A stretch of DNA of 64,000 nt from Calycina herbarum (GCA_001414485.1 LLEY01000001.1:496001-560000), one strand, 5' to 3'; counted from the stretch's first letter, positions 34,648-48,452 are shown. Made by a program: numbers and translations. Notes: generated by a model from the sequence alone, not told the origin.

Positions 34648-37600
34648 CTATGCAACGAGCTTCAACCCGCTCCCATTCTTCCCCACCTCGCAAATCTCAC
34701 AGACCGTGCAGACCGTTCCCTTGTATTTGGAATGGTACTTGCTGCCATCAAAAGTACAGACTTCAAATGGAGAGCCCGAATAAATGGGTGTGTGAGAGGC
34801 GGCACAAATGTCAAACTCAGCAAATTGATCAAACTCAATTTCATGGGTATCGTTTGGATTACGTTCACACTGTGCCTTGGTTTTTCGTGCCTATTCCGAT
34901 AATTAGCAACCTTTCCAATGCAAGGTAATACTTCTACTTACGTTTTCAAGCATCTTAGCACCACCGCCATTTGCCAACATCCGATTTGCAAAACTCAATG
35001 CGGAATTGTAGTTCTTGTTAGTCCATGCCAGCTTCATGGCAGTAACAAGGGTCAACTGTCTATGGGCGACTTCGAGTTTAGGGATCGTGAAGTAAGCAGA
35101 GAGCTCGAGACTGCGTTTCAACTTTTCGGGTGATTTTGCTACCTCTTCATTAGTGCCAAGCTTTCGTCGTGACAACTCAATAGCCATAGCAATGCTATAC
35201 TCGCACGCCGATTTGATGAGCTTCTTTGCTTCTTCCACCTCGGAGGAGCTCGAAACCGTATTCACAAGAAGTGCGAAAAGTATCCTCTTGAAAATTTGTG
35301 CACAATCTTCTAACTTGTTAGATTGCATGGCTTTGTAGCCTTTCTGGAGGTCGTTTGCCGCTAGCGATTCGATATCCTGGGGGATGACAGGAAGAACCTT
35401 TCTAGGGTCGGTTTCGTCGACAGTTCGTCGGACATAGTTGATGAGGGGTGGTAGTCCGGCCGATGCTGGGAGATAGGTTTTTGATGCCTCGTAAATTTCC
35501 AAAAAGCGTGGTTTCAAAGGTTCAAAGTTCACTGCACCAACTTGACGATTCAACAATTGCATAGCAGTCTCGAAAGAGCCACCAGCAACGTGATCTGCAG
35601 CAAGTGGCGAGTTGCGAGCCCATAAGTCGGCTTCGCTGCTAGCTGCTCCACCAGCTTCCGCGCTCTCGACATTTACAAAATCGCTCTCGACTTCCGGAAC
35701 GATATCATCTCCCATGTCCCATCCCGCGGCATCCTCATCATCGTCTACATCCACAATGTTGCCATTTCGTTTGGTAGTGTCCTCGTCACCCGCATCATCA
35801 AAGCCAAATCCGTTGGAAGTTGCCGCTGGCTCGTCCTCAAGGGACAATCCTTCGACTTGTCCAAGCAGTGCCTTTTCAAAGAAAGATTGGGATGTGGCTT
35901 TTGTTGGCCAATTCGCTTTGAACGTTTGAACGACGGGTTTTGGTGGTGTTAACGGGCTTCCCATAGATGGGAGAGTAATTTGTTCTTCTGTGAGTCCTGT
36001 CACCTCCAGTATCGACTCACACTCTTCTTCCAACCCATGGGACTTGGCGGTCATAAATGCAAGGGGATCTGTAGTATATTAGCAAACTATCCATAACATA
36101 GAAAAGTAGCAGGGTTTCAACTCACAGAGGTCAATCTCCTTGAACATCTGGATTCGGTCGTTCACATCCCCGAGATACAACGCATTTTGGAATCTGGCAG
36201 TGAAATCGCCACGGTGTTCTGCAATCTTAGCCATACGTGCAAGCTTAGCCTCATCACCAGTCGTGAGATACAAAAATGATAATTTGTCGAATTGACGAAG
36301 TTTCTGGTAGGTCATTTCAACAATTTGGTGGTTGCCATGGGCAAGGGCTTCGGTTGTCAAGCGAGACCACAGTTTAGGCTTATCTAGCTGTTTCGCCATC
36401 TCAACAGCAACGTCCAAGTTGCCACATTCAATAGCAAGCTCGAATCTGGTCTGAGGATCTTGAACGAATTGCAAAGCGATTTCTGGGTAACCTTTCTTCT
36501 GCAAGTACGAGATGATACTTTGACCAACAAGACTCGAGTTCTTGATAATTTGCAGCATTTCTTCATAGTTTCGCTTGACGAGTGCCAACTTGAATCGGTA
36601 TTCTGTTGGGTCGATATTCAAAATCTTGGGCTTGGCATTTCGATCCAAACAGTAAACCGTGCGTGCCTTGACTCGGACAAGATAGACAGTCTGGTCTAGT
36701 GTACGAACAATGCCATTATCGCCATTTAGTAGAGTGTACTTGATGTGATTCAGAGTTGAGTAGAGAAGGACGCCAGCATCATCCCATGTAGCACTCTTGA
36801 TTCGGATGGTTTCGTGCAGGGTGCTGACTTGTTCCAGAGCCTTCGTTACAATGGTGACATTGTGCTTACTCAAAAGTGCAGCGTAAAGGCCATCGTTCGA
36901 CCAAACAACATACTTGACACCGCTGACTGCTAATTCTGCTACACTCTTCTTCTGTTGGATATCGTAGAGGTGAACGGCGGAAGGTGTGATTAAAAGGAGG
37001 TTTCCAGTTCCACCGAAGTAGATGTCGGTGGTTCCAGGTGGGGGTTTAATGGTTTTGGTGGTTGAGTTAGATAAGTCCTTAATGTCAATTTGTTGGTTGC
37101 TTGCATTGAAAACGGCGAACCGATTGCGTGCCACAAATACAGCTGAATTGCCCTGACCCCGCTTGGTGTCAGTACCATCAATTGCTCCAGTACCGTCTCT
37201 TGGTAGGTTGATGAGTTCATAAGAGCCTCCATCTGCAGGAGAGGTGACCAAGATTGCACGCTCAGCAGGGTTGAATGACAATGAACGAGGAGGCACCCAA
37301 GGGCTACCCAGCTTCTTCAAAGTCAACAATGTTGGACTCTCGATGTTCTTCTGGAAATCATATGACCGAACGTGCTTCTCCTTGGTAATGAAAAAGAGAT
37401 TGTTCTGGTAGAACGCAGACGCAGGCCTTTCCCTCTCGAGTTTGAAAACCATAACACCATTATCGTGACCAGCCGCAAAAAGGTTTATTTCTGGATGAGC
37501 TGCAATAACCCAGAATCGGTCATTCTCGCGCTTGAATGATTGTACCGAAGTGCGCTTGTTAAGGTCCCAGACTCGAATCGTCTTGTCCTCACCCACGGAA

Positions 37601-38599
37601 AGTATTAAGTCTTGGTGTGGATGGAATAAACATCCTGATGCGTTCTGGAAATGGCCTCGGCACGTGTCAACTTCCCAAGCCTTCGTCTCACTCATCCTCC
37701 AAAGCTTCACTAGGCGATCGTCACCCGCAGATACAATAAGGGGTAGGGTAGGGTGAAATGCGACCCAATTAACGCCTCTATCGTGGCCCTCCAAGACGAA
37801 TTTTACGACAGCATCTGTGTTTCCAAACATATCCGCCTGATTTTGATTTGCTCTCGACATTTGATCTTCGAAGGTCATCGACGTTGGAGCTGAATGCTTC
37901 TTTCGGAGTCCAGAAATGTCCCAAACTCGGACTGACTGATCGAGAGAGGCGGAAACCACCAAATCGTCTTTCGGGTGAAATTGTGCGCACATCGTGTAGT
38001 GGTTGTGCCCGGTCATAGTGCAGACTAATTTAAAATGTCAGCCCTCGTGTATTTGGGATTGGGGGATTTTGGGAATAGCCCTACTCAGAGATCTGTTCTG
38101 CCAGTTCCAAATCCTAATGGTCTGGTCGTCGGAACTCGAGATAATCCAAGGAAGCTCATGATGAAAGAAGACTGTGCGAACATAATCCAGATGTCCATTC
38201 AAGGTAAAAAGACATCTGCGAGTCTGATAGGACCAGACCTTGATCTTGTAATCGTCTCCCCCAGAAACGAAGAGGGGTTGTGTCTTGTGAAAGTCTATTC
38301 CTCGAACCGGGCCATCGTGCTCCTCGAACCGGTCGATTAAAGTTCCCATACGATAATCCCATAGTTGAATTGTGGATGAGTGTAAGGAGACGAGGATCCA
38401 TGGCCTTGCTACAATTAGCTTTGGTTGCGCGGGGGAAGACGGTGGGCATACCGCTTGGGATGGAAGGCAATGCCCTTTGCCCTCGATGATTTCGACTCAA
38501 ACTAGATCATAGGTTAGCTCTGCCTCATGAATGGAAAGGGGGGAAGCAGTTTATGTGCGCTCATACCTTCGTCAGCATATTGGGGGAGGAGGACGCCAT
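34648..38599 (-). CDS. COP1: Coatomer subunit alpha (alpha-COP)
   Basis: WD40/alpha-solenoid subunit of the COPI coat for Golgi-to-ER and intra-Golgi traffic; it binds KKxx cargo. About 1,200 aa from at least six exons. Exon 1 is 11 codons (38599..38567, [11 protein letters not shown]), exon 2 gives [17 protein letters not shown], and exon 3 starts [20 protein letters not shown]. The N-terminal propeller is clear: [71 protein letters not shown] and [15 protein letters not shown]. Then come the second propeller and solenoid ([20 protein letters not shown]). The exon at 36054..34950 carries an acidic linker and the epsilon-COP-binding C-terminal domain ([20 protein letters not shown]). The last exon ends with [16 protein letters not shown] CxxC elements ([13 protein letters not shown]). 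Confidence 0.95.
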
Positions 38600-39354
38600 C
38601 TTGACCGACGCAGCGTGGATCGAGGAAGCCTATGCTTCACGCATGAATGGTTGGAGGTGATAGCAGACTTTTCTTGGAGTACTTTCTGCTCCGAAGATAG
38701 AATTTGGCGTGGAATTGGTGTTATGCGGTGAAGTCAGATCATCTAGAGATGCGATTGCTTGGGATTTGTGGGTGTGCTTTGGGAAACTGCCACCTACTTG
38801 CGATTCGTTCGTGGGTACGGTTGCGCCCGATATATGAGGCAGCAACCTGGAACCCACTGGTAAGCCAAATAAATAGCTCGAACTTCCTTAGTAGACTTTT
38901 AAATTTTAGTCACTTTAATAAATTCTATCAAGTTGTCATTTTGGTACAGTTATTTTCTTTATTCCGCCATTTTATAACAATTTGGTGAGTTTGAGTAGAA
39001 AAGATATTTGTTTAGTGCCGCTTTTATTCTATATAGCTTTCATTTTGGCAAGGTGGCCCCAAGCTCCCGCTTTCTTCAGCCTTGCTGCCTCTCACACTCT
39101 CTCTTTGCTTTGAAGATATCGACTTGTATGTAAGATAGAATCATGAGTGTGCCCTCATATCTTTGATTTGGAGACAACTGCTTGTTATTTTATCCGCTGG
39201 CGGACGGCAAAAACTCCCTTTCGCCCGCAAAGACTACATAAAGAACCCGCGGACTTCTCAGCCCTGCGCCTGGAGAGACATTACCACCCGTTTGAAGCAA
39301 TAACCAACTCCAATATCCCCCGCATCACCACAGCCAAAACCAGCGAAACTCACG

Positions 39355-42300
39355 ATGGGAATCCTCGGTATGCCATGGGGCCTCACAGGGGCCCTTTTGG
39401 CTTCCACTTACCTCCATTCGCTATGCGCTGCTGCCAGTCCTTCAATTAATGTTGGCTTAAAAGCATCCTTTGCTCCAGCTCCATATCTCCTTGAATTATT
39501 GTACAAATAGCCCTCTCTACCCATTCTAAGCTATAAATTCTAACAGTACGTAGAGAAACAGCCGCAGATGAGAACGCTACGAGTTACTTTCCCCTGCTCG
39601 ATCGAATTGCAGAAGGCCATTTCTCGAAGTCCACGACGGAACAGGAGCTATATGAGCTTTTCACAAAGGTTCTGAAGGATGACGGACACATGGCAGACCC
39701 GGAATCCCTCTCCTCCTATAAATTTGCCTTATCAATGCGATCTGCGGCACCTCGAATCGAAGCGCATTATCAATATTACCATACTGCTGCGGAGCCGTCT
39801 TTGGTAGCCGAGCAAGATACATCTTGTCCAGTATGGGTGCTATTTCACGGCAAACAATACTGCTCGCCAGCTCTGGACGCGCCCCACGCAGATGTTACCG
39901 GGAAAACGTAGGTTATCACCAACCACTGATGCTTGAGAGAGAGAGGCTGACCCCAGTTCACAGCCAGACACAAGAACTTCAATTTGATCGAGTTTTGGGA
40001 AACCTCTCAGCCCCGGCTTCCGTTTTGTACGCAGATATCACATCTCCTGAGTTTGGAAAATTTCACAAAACCTTGGTAAAAACTGCGCGAGAAGGCAAAA
40101 CTTCCTACCGAGTTCGTCACAGGAAGGGCCGCTCAACAAAGATTGCCCGATCATTGATGGTTCCAGGCTATGGTGTAGAGCTTGCATTAAAGCGTACAGA
40201 CTACATTGTGATCGATGACAGAGAAGGCGAAGAAAACCAACCGGTTAAGGAGTCTAAGGAGAAAGAAGTCAAGTTCGAAGACGATGAGCTGGCGGACTTG
40301 AAGCCCTTGTCTACTTCCGAGTTACGTTCTCTCGGTATCAAGGCGTCGAGTTTCATTATGCAAAGCGAGAAACCATTTGACACTCTTGTAAAGTTATCAC
40401 AAGATTTCCCCAAGTACTCCAGCGCCATAGCATCTCATAATGCCACCAAAGAGTTTGTTGCCGAACATGAATATAACCGTGCTCAATTGGTACCGGGGGG
40501 TTACAATATATGGTGGATGAATGGTGTTCAGATGATTGATCGCCAAATTGAAGCCTTGAGTTTCCTTAGCATGCTGCGAGCCGAACGGAAACTCATCAAT
40601 GGTGTAAGGGGCCTGGGCTTGACAGGACCAGAGGCAATTGAACTGCTATCTCATGACGATATAGCAATCGTGAAAGCTGAGAACGAACCGCAAAGATTTG
40701 ACTGGAGAGATGAGACTGAAGGGGGCAAGGTCATCATTTGGTTGAACAATATCGAGAAAGATAAGCGTTACGAGGGTTGGCCATCATCCCTGCAAGCAGT
40801 GAGTAACTCAAGATCCCATCCACACACCAGGTTCTCTAATTCACACGCAGATGTTACAACGAACTTATCCCGGCCAATTGCCACAAGTGCGAAAGGATTG
40901 TTTCAATCTAGTGTTACCGGTTGATTTCGATGATTCTGATGATCTTCTACTCATCGTAGATACCCTTAAAAGCTTTGTCGAGAGGAAGCTCAACATCCGA
41001 ATTGGATTGGTACCTCAAATTACCACCAAAGAATCCCTAGACCAAGCAAGGGTATTGTACTATTTGCTCGATACTTACGGGCTTTCCACGGCGATAACTT
41101 ACTTGGAGAAGGCTTCTACTTTCAAGAAAACATCCGCTCCCATCCAGGCAATTGTCGATGCTGCCATAGAAGGCCGGAATGTCAGGCCGGAAAAAGTTGC
41201 TCGTCCTTGGGATGAGATTCTCAAATCCGAAGATTATCAAGACCGGATACAAGCCTCGAAAAATTGGATGAGCAGACTTTCAGCGGATAGCAAAATTCCA
41301 CCAGTCTTTGTGAATGGTGTTGCCATACCACGGAATGAGAATTGGCTCCAACTGATGAGCCAGAGAGTAACCGCCGATTTACAAACTATACAACAAGCCA
41401 TCTTTCAAGAAACAGTACATCCTGACGTCTCGCTACCCTCTCTCTTCTTATCGCAAGCAGCCAAGAGAAGAAATTCTTTGATTGTTCCAGAAGATGAGAA
41501 GAACTTGAAAATCTTCGACGTCAGCAAACTTCTGGGTGACAAGCAAGACTTGTTAGACACTTTTCCAGGCGTCAAAGCCCACTCCGAATCAAGCAAAAAA
41601 GATTGGGCTCATATGATCTTGATCACAGACTTGGAATCCGAAGTTGGCTCAAGCTTACTTGCTACGACACTCACCTTCCGCGAAGCGAATCCATCCGTTG
41701 AACTTGTTATTATACACAACTCAGCTTCATCAGTTGTCGAATCTGGCTTGAGCCACGACCTCTTCTCTCATGTGCTGGAAAATCCAGCGAAACTCGAGAG
41801 TGTTAATGGATTGACGGAGGTTATCGCATCAGAGAAGGCCAAGGAAAATGGACCAACTGCGCAACAAGTAAACGAATACTGGAACACCGCGGCTCCATTT
41901 GTTAAATCCTTGGGCCTCCTACCCGGCCAGGGCGCTATCCTCCTCAATGGTCGACTTGTGGGTCCAATTCTTGATTCGGCTACCCTCATCAACGAAGATC
42001 TTGACCAGTTATTGGCATATGAGCGTTCAAAACGTATAGTGCCATCATATTCGGCCATGGATGACCTCGGATTCACTGAAAAAATGTCAGACCCTTTGTC
42101 ATTGGCCAAGATCTCGTCAATCGTGGCAATATCAACAATATCTGACACGCCGGATGGAATGTTTGAAAAAGCCTCAACACTCAGAATGAGCAAATTCAGT
42201 GTATGGAATTCTTCGCACACCGTTATAGAGATTGGTGATAAATCTACTGCCAGTGTTCAGATGACAGTGCTGGTGGACCCTGCAAGTCAGCAAGCTCAAA

Positions 42301-43979
42301 AGTGGGTGCCAATTCTCAAGGCGATATCTGAGCTTGACGGCGTTTACGTTAAGCTGTATCTTAATCCCAAAGACCGACTGGAAGAAATTCCTGTAAAACG
42401 TTTCTATAGATACGTCATTGAATCCAAGCCAACTTTTGACGCTGGTGGCTCCCTCCAATCTCTGGGTGCCACTTTTAGCGGTGTGCCACAAGAGGCACTA
42501 CTGACGATGGGTATGGATATACCACCTGCATGGCTTGTTGCACCGAAGGAATCTGTGCATGATCTGGACAATATCAAGTTAAGCTCCGTCAAGACTGATG
42601 TCGACGCTTTGTACGAGCTGGAGCATATTTTGATCGAAGGTCACTCCCGCGAGATACCTGGAGGCGCTGCTCCTCGCGGTGCACAGCTTGTTTTGGGGAC
42701 TGAGAGAGACCCTCATTTCGCTGACACAATCATTATGGCAAACTTGGGATACTTCCAATTCAAGGCAAATCCAGGGTTCTACAAGATTGACCTCCAGGAG
42801 GGCAGAAGTTCAGAAATATTCAATATTGACAGCATCGGGTCTCAAGGCTGGAGCCCAGTTCCTGGTGACGAGAGCACGGAGGTTGTACTGATGAGCTTCC
42901 AAGGCGCCACTCTCTATCCTCGACTATCGCGGAAGCCCGGCATGGAGCTTGAAGATGTACTTGAATCTAACGAGGGCTCCGCAATGGACTATGTCTCTCG
43001 CGGGCTCAACTTTGCACAAGGGATTTTGGGCAAAGGAAAGACCAGTGTTGCGAAAAAAGACCAGGCCGAGATCAATATCTTTTCCGTCGCAAGTGGCCAT
43101 CTATACGAGCGAATGTTGAATATCATGATGGTTTCTGTCATGAAAAATACGAAACACACAGTTAAATTCTGGTTTATCGAACAATTTCTGTCGCCATCAT
43201 TCAAAGATTTCATCCCCTACTTGGCAGCTGAGTACGGCTTCGAGTACGAAATGGTTACTTTTAAATGGCCTCATTGGCTGCGGGCCCAGACGGAGAAGCA
43301 ACGTGAAATCTGGGGATATAAGATTCTGTTCCTCGATGTTCTCTTCCCCTTATCTCTCGACAAGGTTATTTTCGTTGATGCCGACCAAATTGTTCGCACG
43401 GACATGATTGAGTTGGTCAATCACGACCTAAAAGGCGCACCATATGGCTTCACCCCAATGTGTGACAGCCGAACTGAAATGGAGGGCTTCCGCTTCTGGA
43501 AACAAGGTTACTGGGAGAAATTCTTGCGCGGTCTTCCTTACCATATAAGTGCCCTTTACGTCGTTGACTTGCATCGCTTCCGTCAAATCGCTGCCGGAGA
43601 TCGACTCCGTCAACAATATCACCAATTGTCTGCCGACCCCAACAGTCTTTCCAACTTGGATCAGGATCTTCCCAACCATATGCAGTCGATCTTACCCATT
43701 CACAGTCTGCCACAAGAGTGGTTGTGGTGCGAGACATGGTGTAGCGATGAGAGCTTGAAAGAAGCAAAGACGATCGACTTGTGCAATAACCCATTGACGA
43801 AGGAGCCAAAGCTTGATCGGGCAAGGAGACAAGTCCCAGAGTGGAATGTGTACGATGATGAGATTGCCGCTGTGGATAGAAAGCGGAAGGGGTTGCCGGA
43901 GCCGACGGCTGAGAAGAAGAACGAGAAGAGTAGAAGACTTGAGGAGCCGGTGAAGACCTCTAGTAAAGATGAACTATAG
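39355..43979 (+). CDS. UDP-glucose:glycoprotein glucosyltransferase (GT24)
   Basis: ER-lumen folding sensor that re-glucosylates N-glycans of misfolded proteins for the calnexin cycle. Four exons (39355..39500, 39554..39907, 39964..40798, 40851..43979) give 1,487 aa. A signal peptide (MGILGMPWGLTGALLASTYL) leads into SINVGLKASFAPAPYLLELL, then the thioredoxin-like sensor repeats (WVLFHGKQYC, FDRVLGN, IPPVFVNGVAIP). The C-terminal GT24 catalytic domain has INIFSVASGHLYERMLNIMM, KFWFIEQFLSPSFKDFIP, WPHWLRAQTEKQREIWGYKI, the DxD site VIFVDADQIVRTD, MEGFRFWKQGYW, YHISALYVVDLHRFR, DQDLPNHMQ and PQEWLWCETWC. It ends in KDEL, an ER retrieval signal. Several N-glycosylation sequons are visible. Exon 1 splicing (donor GTACAA, acceptor TACGTAG) was fixed by frame into ETAADENATSYFPLL. 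Confidence 0.95.
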
Positions 43980-45110
43980 ATTTTGTATTTTGGAGTAACA
44001 AGTAGTTGTATGTATGTACATCAAGAATAAGAAGTTTGGCTATATTTTCCTATCATTAGCTACTTTTTATTGAGTGACCCATCTAAATCCAACAGTGTAT
44101 TTTACCACGTCAATATTTCCGTATTCTTGCTCGTATTTTCGCTATTCAAAAACCAGGGACACTTTAAATTTCTTCATTGCCTACCTCCTGGGGGCTTGTC
44201 AACAAATTTAATTTCAGCGTCATCTAAGGAATATGAAATCTGGCGTGTGGGGCCTGTGTTGTCCTCCAAATCTGACGGTATCTATTTCAATATTACAACT
44301 TCCTGGTGCTTCCATAAATTTTTTGGGTCTGAAAAATGTTGATTTTTGAAGCACAATGAGGAGCATCATTACACGATACAACAATATAGACTCTGTGACA
44401 TCGTTGCCTTGCACATAAGTTATTTGACATAGGAAATCGAAAGAGTTCCAGATTCATAGCGTATAACTTAGTAAGCTTCCTTAATGGAAAAGTCAAAAAG
44501 AAAACAAAAAAGAAGACAGACCACTTACCTCGAAATCGCGCAAGCTTATTCCATATTTCTTGGTTCTTGTTCAAATTTTACGAGTTGATACGAGTTTCTC
44601 GAGGCAAAGTGGAATCGTAGCATGTAGATAGATACCTTCAAGAGCTATACGGTCGCAAAGTATCTCCACAGTATAACATCACACCCGCATCCGTTATCAT
44701 CCCACGTAATACCGTACCCCGCAAGATCACAACACTACAGCACCAAAACCTTAAACCCTCGAATGAAGCTCCAGATTATTGGGTTTCATACACAACCACT
44801 CTTCCAACTCCCAAGAGGGAGTGGAAGTAGCACAGTACCACTTTTCAACTTACGATTGGAAAACGTCCACTACAACCTCGGGACTTCCAAATGACCAGAT
44901 TTAACTAACGATCATCAGGGGCCGTATCCAAGTGCTAAGTGCACTATTTTTGTTCTTGAAAGGACACAAAACTAAAGAAGAAGACAACAGCTATGAGATA
45001 TATATAAGCCATCTATCCTCCATCTCGTGCTCATCACAAACTCAGTCCTGAACCACCACCCTCCATCCAAATTCTCAATCAAAACCTCACACCCACTTCT
45101 TTCAACCAAA
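43980..45110. other. Intergenic region and promoter of the gene at 45111
   Basis: About 1.1 kb with no gene recognised. The right end has a TATA box (TATATAA, about 45001-45007) and a CA-rich leader before the ATG at 45111. Confidence 0.45.
45001..45007 (+). promoter_or_regulatory. TATA box of the cysteine-rich candidate
   Basis: TATATAA about 104 bp upstream of the ATG at 45111, followed by a C/A-rich leader (CTCATCACAAACTCAGTCC) as in highly expressed fungal genes. Confidence 0.5.
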
Positions 45111-45512
45111 ATGAAAATTCACACAAGCCCTCTTCGTAGCCGTCATGGCCATCTCAAGTACCAAACCAACGCAGTAGCAATTCCCAACCCAAATGTAAAC
45201 CTAATTATCAGCGTCAAAGTACGAAACCTTTCCTCAGCTCCCCATCAATCTCCTGACAAAGCAGAAAAACAAAAGCCAACACCACCTGAAAAAGGTAGAC
45301 CAACAATCTCCCAAACCCCTCAACACTTTCGAGCAACCGATTGTGCCAGAAGAAGGCCTCTGCGTCCCGGAGAGCGGTGAGTTACACACACCCCTTAGCC
45401 ACATCTTACCGGAGATATGTAAGATATTAATGTAAATTACTTAGTCCTCTGTAACCCCGCCATTGGCCTCAAATGCTGTGAAGGTTTTAAATGTAAAACT
45501 ACCACAGCTTGA
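45111..45512 (+). pseudogene. Candidate small cysteine-rich secreted protein; ATG one base out of frame
   Basis: A coherent three-exon frame runs from 45118. It has a hydrophobic leader (FTQALFVAVMAIS), an intron 45158..45211 (54 nt, GTACCA..ATCAG, removing three stops), a Lys/Gln/Pro-rich exon 45212..45376, an intron 45377..45444 (GTGAGT..TTAG), and a last exon with the CVPESVLCNPAIGLKCCEGF region, ending KCKTTTA at TGA 45510-45512. The C-x6-C-x7-CC-x4-C spacing recalls cystine-knot (knottin) peptides, though only five Cys are seen. The only upstream ATG (45111) is followed by AAAA, not AAA, which puts the leader one base out of phase. Reading straight from that ATG gives a leaderless basic frame of 89 aa instead. 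Either this is a recent frameshift, a base-call error in the A run, or translation starts otherwise. A TATA box precedes it. Role unknown; an effector- or antimicrobial-like function is only a guess. Confidence 0.5.
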
Positions 45513-48420
45513 TTTGGCCCTTACTTGCAGTGCAAGAAGGGGCTTCCTTGGGAGTAAAGTGCTTCAGCACACGTACAATGAAGACTGTCGTTGAGAGTTT
45601 TAGGGGCTTTTGAGTTCTTTTGTTATGTTGCGGGTTCTTCATGGGTTCTTCTTGTTCGTAGGTCGAAGGCTTTGTGAGGTGCCCTAGACGAAGCGATTGC
45701 CGGTTTGGTTGTGGAGTTGTTCTTGGTACAAGGAGACTTCATTTTTCTTGAAAGAAGAAGAGGATTTGAGAGAGGATTTCTTGTATTCTTTTAGTACTTC
45801 AACGGAGATGTCGAGGTTGAGGATTATGTCAAGTACTCTTCTTACTAGTATTATAACAGGGGTTGTTGGGAGAAAAAATATCAGTGGTCGTGATTGCTGC
45901 AGGTACGAATATTGATATTTGCAGTGATTGCGGTCAACTCAAATAATGACTGGACGGAGGGTGTAGAATCTTTAGGACTTAATTTGCTGTCCGGCTGCTA
46001 CTGTTGCTTATGGGATATTGGAGTATGAGTTTGTTGGAGATGGATCAATAACCTACCAGGTACTAGTTAGCACCTCCTATCAACAAGTACCAAAACGTGC
46101 CGTCGATGTCTTCGCCACTCTACCCTTCGAGTGATTTAGTTGGTGTCTTGGTAATGATGTAGCTCAAATACCTACGATCTGCGAAGCGGAAAGAAAGCAA
46201 CTTCCCGTCGAGCTTTCCAGAGCTGAAATCAAGGCGCAATGACGTTTGTGGAGTGGTGTGAGTTATTAACTACAAGAGGCGGCATTAGGTGATGGAAGAT
46301 AGAAGGTGGGCCAATGACATGGTGTATTTAGGAATGTGGTATTGATGATAGGTTGAAAGTAGAACTTGGGGGACATGAATTTAACAAGACAGAATGACGA
46401 CGTTTAAATCAATGTGTCATACAATGAGCTCTGAGACAGCAAGATAGCGATATGGGGGAGAGAAGTGTGAAGTCAGCAGTACGCATGTAGTTTGCGAAGC
46501 GAATATTTATCAGATCACACATGACTTTGATTGGATGGTCAGCATTAAGCAGTGAGTAATTTGGTAGAAGGCACTACTAAAGATCAAAGGAAGAATCCTC
46601 TGCAAACACCAGGCTATGGGAACGAGAAGATGATCAATGGTTGCCCTTGATTGCCCTATTCGTCAAGGAAGAGGCTAAGAAGCTCCATTTAGGAAGAAAG
46701 CCATCCGGAAAACCCCTGTATTCGGAATGGTCACGACCGCATTTTTATGTAGCTTACAAGATCCCGGAGGTGATCATTCAATAACGTGGGATGTATGCAT
46801 CAATGATGTGGATTGTTTGGTGGAATCAAAATGGCTGCGTTGTGGGTTGCTTCCATCATGCACCTCATCTGCAGACTGACTGCAAAGGGCCATGGGAACC
46901 AAACTAAATAGATTCTGGATTGCAGATGTACTTGGTCCAGAGCGCATGATACTCACGTGGACATAGATTGTGTTGGATTTGTGATCTGATCAAACTTTGC
47001 AAGTGTGTCTTGGGTCCGAGACCTCAAAGTCTTAGAATCGATGGACATCGGAGAGTTTTCCGAGTATCAAAGGCTTTTACGCCACAACCTCGTGCTTCAA
47101 GGGAAGGCCGTCGTTGGTCAATGGAAAAGGTTCCTGTGGGAGGCAAGGTGCGTTATTGAATTGTGAACGCGTGGCGGTGATTGGAAGGTGTTCATCGCGC
47201 GACCAAATTGGAAGTTGTTTCTGAATATGATCCTGGTCGTTTCCTATGTCCGATATGTCATGCAATTCGGCCAACCTGATGGGAGAAATATCTAGGTTCA
47301 TTGATCGGAAATGTATGTTCAACCACTCCAAATCATCTTGATAGGGGAATGAAGATTGCCTCGCCACTAAGCACCAGAACGACCCCGAAAGTGTGAAAGT
47401 TCGGAAATCTCGTTTTGGAGGACCAACATTGAATACGTACATGTGAAGGTGTCGTCTTGATAAACACAGTTACTTTGCCTGTGCCTCAATACCAAGAACC
47501 CAAGAAAACCCAAGAAAAATAAGCTCATGGAAGGCGCTTGCCGCGCCGGAAGATTATATTGCTTGATTATGAGGTTATCATGGCAGTTGACGTTGTGATC
47601 TGTTGGAATATCTTGGGCAATGCTTCCAAGAGTCTCGGCGATGATACTCCGAATTGGCGCTCGATATGGTGGTGTTGTACCCCAGGGTGTACTTACGGAG
47701 TACGACGTAAATTTTAGGGTTTTGATGAGTTTTGGACTTTTCATTCTCGGGTAAAAAGGTGACCTGCAAAAATGAACAATTATGAAAGCATATGATTCTC
47801 TCAGTCAAAGATCGTGTGTTTTTCTCTTGGCTTTATTGCCACGAATGGAAGTGGAGTCACTCTAGACGATGGAAAATGAAATGTTGTTTTGGTGTTTTCC
47901 ACGCGCGTGCGCACCGTGGAGGAGTCTGGCCGAAAAACCGGCACGGACGCCGATATGCGGACTACATACAAAAGGGGTTAGAATTTCGATGTAGCCAAGC
48001 TCCTGGTGGGGAAAGGTGACACGGCACCCCAGATGGAGTCGGATTGAGTGTGGGCGAAGCGGAGAGCTGGAGGGAGGCACGTTTTAACTCTGGTCACTCT
48101 GATTGGTCCATTTCAACGACATTGCCAAATCTCACTGCAACCCCGAATTCAAAGTCTACCTTCTCACAACTTCACAGCCAAACTTTCCTTCAGCTCACTC
48201 GTTGGATAGGCTCTCCAGCTGTCTCCTATACGACCACTGTGCGATACAAGTTGCATTTGGAAGTATGGCTTGTGATGCCTTCAAAGTCCGTTCCCGAAAC
48301 ACCACAGCTCTGGTACATGTACATGCGTGCGGAATATTGCTTTGTTGACCGGCCATGTTCCAAAATCGGCCAACAAGCTTTTCCAAGAGTCCTCTCATCC
48401 GTCGTGCATGGGCTGAATTA

Positions 48421-48452
<32 letters not shown>
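48421..48452. repeat. (CT)10(GT)6 microsatellite
   Basis: An uninterrupted CT dinucleotide run passes directly into a GT run. Confidence 0.9.

Noticed and set aside
45111..45380. Unspliced 89-aa frame starting at the ATG 45111
   Set aside because: It is basic and leaderless, runs through a better-supported intron, and the alternative frame with signal segment and cysteine exon explains the DNA better.
47077..47744. Two overlapping minus-strand frames of about 120 aa
   Set aside because: No motif, signal peptide or credible junction between them; composition like the surrounding spacer.
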